Translations under genes and position numbers: made by a program | The notes under the pieces: model-generated | The model's database searches: none | Seen by the model: the letters and a program-made list of their open reading frames with translations, nothing else | What the model was told of the DNA's origin: nothing | Part shown: positions 14,249-17,893 of the stretch, piece by piece | How the letters are laid out: each line of letters opens with the position of its first letter | How positions within the stretch are numbered: position 1 is the first letter of the stretch | Assembly (NCBI GenBank): GCA_025966175.1 | Contig: JAOPVN010000358.1 | Span: forward strand, 1 to 17,893 | DNA: 17,893 nucleotides | DNA from: Modestobacter sp. | GTDB lineage: Bacteria; Actinomycetota; Actinomycetes; Mycobacteriales; Geodermatophilaceae | Direction of reading: 5' to 3'

Positions 14249-15250
14249 TCAGCAGGCGCCCTCGCGCACCTGACCCGGTGCGGCGAACTCGAGCCGGATG
14301 CCGGCGCCGCGCGAGATGAGCACGGCGACGCCGGTGTCCCGGTTCCACGTCGCCGGCAGCAGCAGGTACTGGTCACCGGCCCGGCGCACCAGCCGCAGTC
14401 CGTCGTAGCGGAAGCGGTAGGCCGCGTCAGGGTCGGCACACCGCACCTCGGTGACGCCGGGAACGACCAGACTCAGGCTCCGCTCGCTGTAGAGCACCGC
14501 CTCCGGCACGCCCGGGAGCGCCCGGTGCAGCGTGCTCGCCCCGCCGGTGCCGACGCCGAACGCATAGCCCCCGGCCGCCCAGAACAGCCCGATGCTGACC
14601 AGCAGGAAGGCCGCGGCCCACTCGGCGAGGCCGCCCCCGGCCGGGCGCCGTCCCGCCACCGGCGACTCGAGCCGGACCAACCGGACGGCGTAGAGCGACA
14701 GCACCACGCCGAGGGCCAGCCCCAGGCCGCCGGTGGGCGAGTTGACCCCGAGGACGGCACCGTCGGTGAAGAGGTCGACGAAGGCCAGGGTCATCAGCCC
14801 GGCCCCGACCGTGCCGGCCGCCGGGACCAGCACCCGGAGGACCCTGCGGCGCGCACCGTCGGGCATCCGCGTCAGCAGCAGCCGGTTCAGCCAGAGCGCG
14901 ACGAGCGCCAGCGAACAGGCGACCGAGATCGGGACGAACAGCCCGTCCACCCCGGCCACCAGGACATCGTTCGTGCTGAGATCGAGGACCGTCGCATTGA
15001 CGTGGAAGTAGCGGTAGTACCCGGCGCCTCGACTCCGCCCGAAGTAGAACAGCAGCCCGGTGAGCAGGGACGTCGGAGCGACGATCGCCCCGACGACCTT
15101 GAGCACCCGCGGCAGGGCGTCCCGTGCGCCGAGCTCCTCGACCGGCAACGCATCCCGCTCGGGGACGTCGGGCCGACGGCCGTCAGCCGCCCGCACGTCC
15201 TGCGGGCGCCGATCCGCTCCGGCGTCCGGTCGCGCCCCGGTCGTCGTCAT
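14249..15250 (-). CDS. uncharacterised five-helix membrane protein
   Basis: A 333-residue protein I cannot assign to a named family. It has a 45-residue charged N-terminus, then about five hydrophobic segments (roughly 49-71, 96-121, 137-161, 174-192 and 208-233), then a soluble domain of about 100 residues. With a cytoplasmic N-terminus and five spans, that last domain would be outside the membrane. The loop YYRYFHVNATVLDLSTNDVL after the first span resembles a motif I associate with unnamed actinobacterial membrane proteins (a Y/F-rich stretch then LDLST-D). ATG 15250 is the natural start. It lies 38 bp downstream of a lipoprotein gene on the same strand, so a lipoprotein/membrane-protein unit is likely. 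Function unknown. Confidence 0.75.
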   Translation of the reverse strand: MTTTGARPDAGADRRPQDVRAADGRRPDVPERDALPVEELGARDALPRVLKVVGAIVAPTSLLTGLLFYFGRSRGAGYYRYFHVNATVLDLSTNDVLVAGVDGLFVPISVACSLALVALWLNRLLLTRMPDGARRRVLRVLVPAAGTVGAGLMTLAFVDLFTDGAVLGVNSPTGGLGLALGVVLSLYAVRLVRLESPVAGRRPAGGGLAEWAAAFLLVSIGLFWAAGGYAFGVGTGGASTLHRALPGVPEAVLYSERSLSLVVPGVTEVRCADPDAAYRFRYDGLRLVRRAGDQYLLLPATWNRDTGVAVLISRGAGIRLEFAAPGQVREGAC

Positions 15251-15288
15251 CGGGACGACGGAGTGCTGCCCGGGGCCGCCACCGGCAC

Positions 15289-15912
15289 CTACTGGGTGTC
15301 GACGGGGGTCTCTCCGGCCCCGTCGTCCACCGTGCCGTCGTCCACCGTGCCGTCGTCCGGGTCCTCCGCCGGCGATCCCGCGGCCTCCTCGACCGTGCAG
15401 TCCACGTGCGCGGTGACCGTGGCGCCCACCTGGAAGAAGCCGTTCCGCGCGGGCGGGTCGTAGACGATGTCCGACCGGTCCGGAATGAGGCAGGCGTCCA
15501 CCCCGCCCAGGTCGTCAGGGTCGCCGGCGCTGACCACGGGCTCCTGGAGGGCGCAGACGCCGTCGGCACACGTGTTCGCCGCGTCGTCGCGCAGCACGCT
15601 GAACGGAACGCCTCCCTCCTCGAAGACGGCGACGTCACCGGGAGCTCCGGGGTTGCCGCCGCCCTCGACGTCCACCTCGCCGGCGTCCCCGCCGCCGGGC
15701 GCACCGGGATTGCCCGGCTGCTCCCCGTCGCGGGCGGACCCGGTTCCCGTGGCGTGCGAGGCGTCCTCGCCGCCGCCCTCCGTCGACGACGAGATCCCGG
15801 TGGTCTCGGCGGCCACCTGCTCGACCTCCGGGGTGCCACCACCGCCACACGCGGCCAGCGCGAGGGCGAGCGCGGGAACGGTGAGCAGACGGGAGAGCGA
15901 GCGGCTGGTCAT
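15289..15912 (-). CDS. uncharacterised secreted lipoprotein
   Basis: A 207-residue predicted lipoprotein. A basic N-terminus and hydrophobic stretch (about 8-21) end in a lipobox LAAC with Cys22 as the lipidated residue. The mature part starts with a low-complexity Gly/Glu/Ser-rich linker (about 23-95) that carries GNPGAPG twice. Then comes a compact region (about 96-175) with four cysteines (TCADGVCAL, DACLIP, HVDCTV) that could make two disulfides outside the cell. The tail is an acidic DDGTV repeat. ATG 15912 is preceded by AGGAGGT at a slightly short spacing, and a GC hairpin sits just before that. The next gene downstream encodes a membrane protein with a likely external domain, so the two may form a complex. 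I recognise no family. Confidence 0.8.
   Translation of the reverse strand: MTSRSLSRLLTVPALALALAACGGGGTPEVEQVAAETTGISSSTEGGGEDASHATGTGSARDGEQPGNPGAPGGGDAGEVDVEGGGNPGAPGDVAVFEEGGVPFSVLRDDAANTCADGVCALQEPVVSAGDPDDLGGVDACLIPDRSDIVYDPPARNGFFQVGATVTAHVDCTVEEAAGSPAEDPDDGTVDDGTVDDGAGETPVDTQ
15320..15358 (-). repeat. 15-bp in-frame tandem repeat in the lipoprotein gene
   Basis: CCGTCGTCCACCGTG occurs twice in tandem (15320-15334 and 15335-15349), followed by the first 9 bp of a third copy. On the coding strand it gives DDGTV repeats in the acidic C-terminal tail. Because the unit is a multiple of three, copy-number change would keep the frame. Confidence 0.85.
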
Positions 15913-15922
15913 GGGACCTCCT

Positions 15923-15937
15923 GCGGCCGAAGGCCGC
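15923..15937 (-). promoter_or_regulatory. hairpin directly before the lipoprotein ribosome-binding site
   Basis: GCGGCC and GGCCGC flank a 3-nt loop (TTC as read in the minus-strand RNA). On the minus strand the stem ends immediately before the AGGAGGT ribosome-binding site of the lipoprotein gene, so it would be part of the leader RNA and may affect translation. No known riboswitch is implied. Confidence 0.4.
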
Positions 15938-16011
15938 GAGGACCTACGGTTCCCCCGCGCCCGACACCGGTCAAGGGACCTGTGAGCGCCTTCGGGATGC
16001 AGTGGCCGCGC

Positions 16012-16500
16012 TCAGGCGCGCGGACGGCGGAACCAGGAAGAGCGTCGGCGTGGCGGCGGCTCCGCCTGCCGAGGAGGCGCGGGCGGTGCCGGCGGCCGGT
16101 TCTCCCGCCACCACGCCACGAGCGACTCGACGTCGGCCAGGCCGGGAACGGGCGAATAGCGGCTCTCCTGCGGCCGGCGCCAGAAGGCCTGCACGCGCGC
16201 GTTGTAGTCCTCCGCCAGCGCCCGCACCTGCGCCTCGGAGGTCAGCCGCTCCGCCCGGGCGGGCAGCTCGTCGCGCTCCCGCCGCAGGGCCAGCCCCGGC
16301 GGGTGCATCGCCGCGGTGTCCTCGCCTTCCCGCCGGGCCTTGGCCAGGGCCCAGTCGTAGGCCGTCTCCTCCCGGTCCAGCCCCGGCAGCGGCTTTCCCG
16401 CGCCGGGCAGGTGGTCGAAGTCGCCGCGGGCGATGCTGCGGGTGATCTGGCTGTCGACCCACGTCTCGAACGACATCCCCGGCGGCTTGCGCTCGGTCAT
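16012..16500 (-). CDS. DUF1992 (DnaJ-homologue subfamily C member 28-like) protein
   Basis: A 162-residue protein carrying the DUF1992 domain at about residues 8-75. The hallmark is SFETWVDSQI, then an ARGDFDHLPGAGKPL stretch and a DREETAYDWALAK segment; this matches the conserved WVDxxIxxAxxxGxFDxLPGxGKPL pattern. The rest is helical with a proline- and arginine-rich tail (PPAPPAPP, then RRRSSWFRRPR). The molecular function of DUF1992 proteins is not established. ATG 16500 is chosen; GTG 16503 directly before it is an alternative. It is divergent from the NUDIX gene across 38 bp, and its stop is 99 bp upstream of the lipoprotein start on the same strand. Confidence 0.9.
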   Translation of the reverse strand: MTERKPPGMSFETWVDSQITRSIARGDFDHLPGAGKPLPGLDREETAYDWALAKARREGEDTAAMHPPGLALRRERDELPARAERLTSEAQVRALAEDYNARVQAFWRRPQESRYSPVPGLADVESLVAWWRENRPPAPPAPPRQAEPPPRRRSSWFRRPRA

Positions 16501-16526
16501 CACCGTCGATGGTCGCACCGCTCTGC

Positions 16527-16532
16527 CAGGCT
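16527..16532 (+). promoter_or_regulatory. possible -10 element (CAGGCT) for the NUDIX gene
   Basis: CAGGCT lies 6 nt before ATG 16539 and differs from TANNNT at the first base only. ATG 16539 has no Shine-Dalgarno sequence. This would be another leaderless arrangement, but the hexamer is imperfect. Confidence 0.25.
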
Positions 16533-16538
16533 CGCGGC

Positions 16539-17066
16539 ATGCGGACGACGAGCAGCCGAGAGGTCTATCGCAATCCTTGGATCCGGGTGCGGGAGGACGA
16601 ACTGGTGCACGAGGACGGTTCCACCGGGCTCTACGGCGTGGTCGAGCGGGAGGACTTCGGTCTGGTCGTCCCCGTGGAGCGGGACGGCTTCTGGTTGGTC
16701 GAGCAGTTCCGCTACCCGCTGGGCCGGCGGTGCTGGGAGTTCCCCCAGGGCACGTGGAGCCACGGAGGCGCCGGATCGGCGGAGGACCTGGCGCGGGCCG
16801 AGCTCGCCGAGGAGACCGGCCTGCGCGCAGCCGAGCTGCGCCACCTCGGTCACCTCGACCTCGCCCCCGGGCTGTCCACCCAGCAGTTCGACGTCTGGCT
16901 GGCCACCGGCCTGACCGCCGGTCCCACCGCCCGGGAGGCCACCGAGGCGGACATGGCGCAGCAGTTCGTTCCCGAGACCGAGCTGCGGCGCATGATCCGG
17001 GACGGCGAGTTCACCGACGCGCCGTCGCTGGCCGCCTTCAGCCTGCTGCTCCTGGAGCGGTCGTGA
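16539..17066 (+). CDS. NUDIX hydrolase (ADP-ribose pyrophosphatase-like)
   Basis: A 175-residue NUDIX protein, closest by pattern to ADP-ribose/nucleotide-sugar pyrophosphatases. The start SSREVYRNPWIRVREDEL, strand GLVVPVERDGFWLVEQFRYP and WEFPQG are typical. The NUDIX box (from G71) is atypical: it carries two extra residues, lacks the first glutamate and has Ala87 instead of arginine. It does keep the three metal-binding carboxylates E88, E91 and E92 with G94, so metal-dependent hydrolysis remains plausible. ATG 16539 is chosen over an upstream GTG/ATG that would reach into the DUF1992 promoter and add non-conserved residues. Its stop overlaps the start of the acetyltransferase gene (GTGA), so the two genes form an operon. 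Confidence 0.9.
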   Translation: MRTTSSREVYRNPWIRVREDELVHEDGSTGLYGVVEREDFGLVVPVERDGFWLVEQFRYPLGRRCWEFPQGTWSHGGAGSAEDLARAELAEETGLRAAELRHLGHLDLAPGLSTQQFDVWLATGLTAGPTAREATEADMAQQFVPETELRRMIRDGEFTDAPSLAAFSLLLLERS

Positions 17067-17647
17067 CGGTGCGGGGTGTGCCGGTGCCGATCGTCACCCG
17101 TCTGCTGACCCTGGAGGACGCCCCCGCGCTGGCCGGCCTGCTGCAGCGCAACCAGGCGTTCCTCGCACCGTGGGAGCCGATCCGGCCGGCGAACTGGTGC
17201 ACTCCCGAGGGCCAGCGGCAGGCACTGCACGACGTCCTCGCTCTGCACGCCCAGGGGCTGGCCCTGCCGCACGCCGTGCTGGACCACGACGGCGCGGTCG
17301 CCGGCCGGATCACGCTGACCGGCATCGCCCGGGGAGCGTTCCTGTCGGCCTCACTGGGCTACTGGGTCAGCCAGGATCGCAACGGCCGGGGACTGGCGAC
17401 CGCCGCCGTCGGGAGGATGAAGTCCATCGCCTTCGGCGAGCTGGGGCTGCACCGGATCGAGGCGGGGACGCTGGAGCACAACGCGGCGTCCCAGCGCGTG
17501 CTGCGGCGCAACGGATTCGTCCGGTTCGGCTTCGCGCCCCGATACGTGCGCATCGCCGGCCGGTGGCAGGACCACGTCCTCTTCCAGGTGCTCGACGAGG
17601 ACGAGCCGGTCGACGTGACCGACACCGCACACCCTTCCCTCACGTAA
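17063..17647 (+). CDS. GNAT N-acetyltransferase, RimJ/RimL type
   Basis: A 194-residue GCN5-related acetyltransferase, expected to move an acetyl group from acetyl-CoA to a protein N-terminus or small-molecule amine. RimJ-type marks are TRLLTLEDAPALAGLLQRN near the start, the acetyl-CoA-binding motif A around QDRNGRGLAT (104-113), and LHRIEAGTLEHNAASQRVL ahead of RRNGFVRFG (129-156), where the asparagine and serine are typical. Length fits the family. GTG 17063 overlaps the NUDIX stop by 4 bp, with GGAG 5 nt upstream, so translation is coupled. The same frame is open further upstream but inside the NUDIX gene. Ribosomal protein acetylation is the best known role of the family; the target here is not known. 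Confidence 0.9.
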   Translation: MTVRGVPVPIVTRLLTLEDAPALAGLLQRNQAFLAPWEPIRPANWCTPEGQRQALHDVLALHAQGLALPHAVLDHDGAVAGRITLTGIARGAFLSASLGYWVSQDRNGRGLATAAVGRMKSIAFGELGLHRIEAGTLEHNAASQRVLRRNGFVRFGFAPRYVRIAGRWQDHVLFQVLDEDEPVDVTDTAHPSLT

Positions 17648-17662
17648 GGGTCGGGTGTGCGG
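17625..17662 (+). terminator. hairpin spanning the stop of the GNAT gene
   Basis: CCGCACACCC (17625-17634) pairs exactly with GGGTGTGCGG (17653-17662). Inside, CCCT and AGGG add four pairs past a 2-nt internal loop. The TAA stop codon lies in the apical region. No U-tract follows. It probably ends the NUDIX-GNAT operon before the SulP gene. Confidence 0.6.
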
Positions 17663-17750
17663 CAGACTCGACCGGGACCGCGCTCTGCGCCCGGCGTCGG
17701 AACCGACGTCGCCTTCCGCGCCTGACGGCCCCCTTCCGAGAACCGGTGAC

Positions 17751-17893
17751 ATGTCCCGCCTGCCGACCGCTCCGCGTCCGACCCGTCCCACCTGGCTGAC
17801 GCCGAAGGTCCTCCGTACCGAGGTCCTCGCCGGGCTCGTCGTCGCCCTGGCGCTCATCCCCGAGGCGATCAGCTTCTCGATCCTGGCCGGCGT
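17751..17893 (+). CDS. SulP family anion transporter, 5' end only
   Basis: The first 47 residues of a SulP-type inorganic anion (sulfate/bicarbonate) permease; the gene continues past the right edge. After a proline-rich start, TWLTPKVLRTEVLAGLVVAL runs into ALIPEAISFSILAG, the conserved first transmembrane segment of bacterial SulP proteins. ATG 17751 gives a normal N-terminal length; the upstream GAGAACCGGTGAC holds no strong Shine-Dalgarno sequence. The STAS domain and the substrate cannot be judged from this fragment. Confidence 0.85.
   Translation, partial: MSRLPTAPRPTRPTWLTPKVLRTEVLAGLVVALALIPEAISFSILAG

Noticed and set aside
15320..15358. CRISPR-like repeats
   Set aside because: Copies are directly adjacent without spacers and encode an in-frame peptide repeat.

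Overview
The window is very GC-rich, uses mostly G/C third codon positions, has many GTG starts and several promoters placed so that transcripts would begin at or next to the start codon. Gene content (GAF-EAL and PAS-GGDEF proteins, HyuA/HyuB, DUF1992, a MarR/ABC pair, a hemerythrin-like protein) suggests a free-living actinobacterium. Geodermatophilaceae-like is my guess from overall style, not a proven placement. I see no tRNA, rRNA, CRISPR array, insertion sequence or integrase.

Left part (1-7920): the 5' end of ychF reads leftward. Two rightward GAF-EAL proteins (566-1792 and 6706-7920) are close paralogs: by hand count about 81% identical over a gapless 380 residues. They bracket a leftward PAS-GGDEF diguanylate cyclase that ends 1 bp from the first EAL gene, a leftward Old Yellow Enzyme-type flavin reductase, a leftward ABC exporter half-transporter, and a divergent MarR regulator with an inverted repeat between it and the exporter. 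Makers and breakers of cyclic di-GMP are thus interleaved with a redox enzyme and an efflux/regulator pair.

Middle (7903-13660): a DedA membrane protein, then a leftward hemerythrin-like/VOC gene pair, then a rightward, translationally coupled hyuA-hyuB operon (hydantoinase/oxoprolinase/acyclic ketone carboxylase superfamily). The first codons of hyuB hold a perfect 28-bp palindrome that is AT-rich in its core and made of codons rare here; this is the most unexpected sequence object in the window. A very strong hairpin follows hyuB.

Right part (13660-17893): a degraded leftward region (HTH fragment plus an out-of-frame possible SRPBCC-like fragment), a leftward lipoprotein/membrane-protein pair of unknown function, a leftward DUF1992 gene, and a rightward NUDIX-GNAT operon with a 4-bp overlap. 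The 5' end of a SulP anion transporter runs off the right edge. No complete new system is proven. The best candidates for unrecognised biology are the hyuB palindrome, the duplicated GAF-EAL pair around the cyclase, and the lipoprotein/membrane-protein pair.
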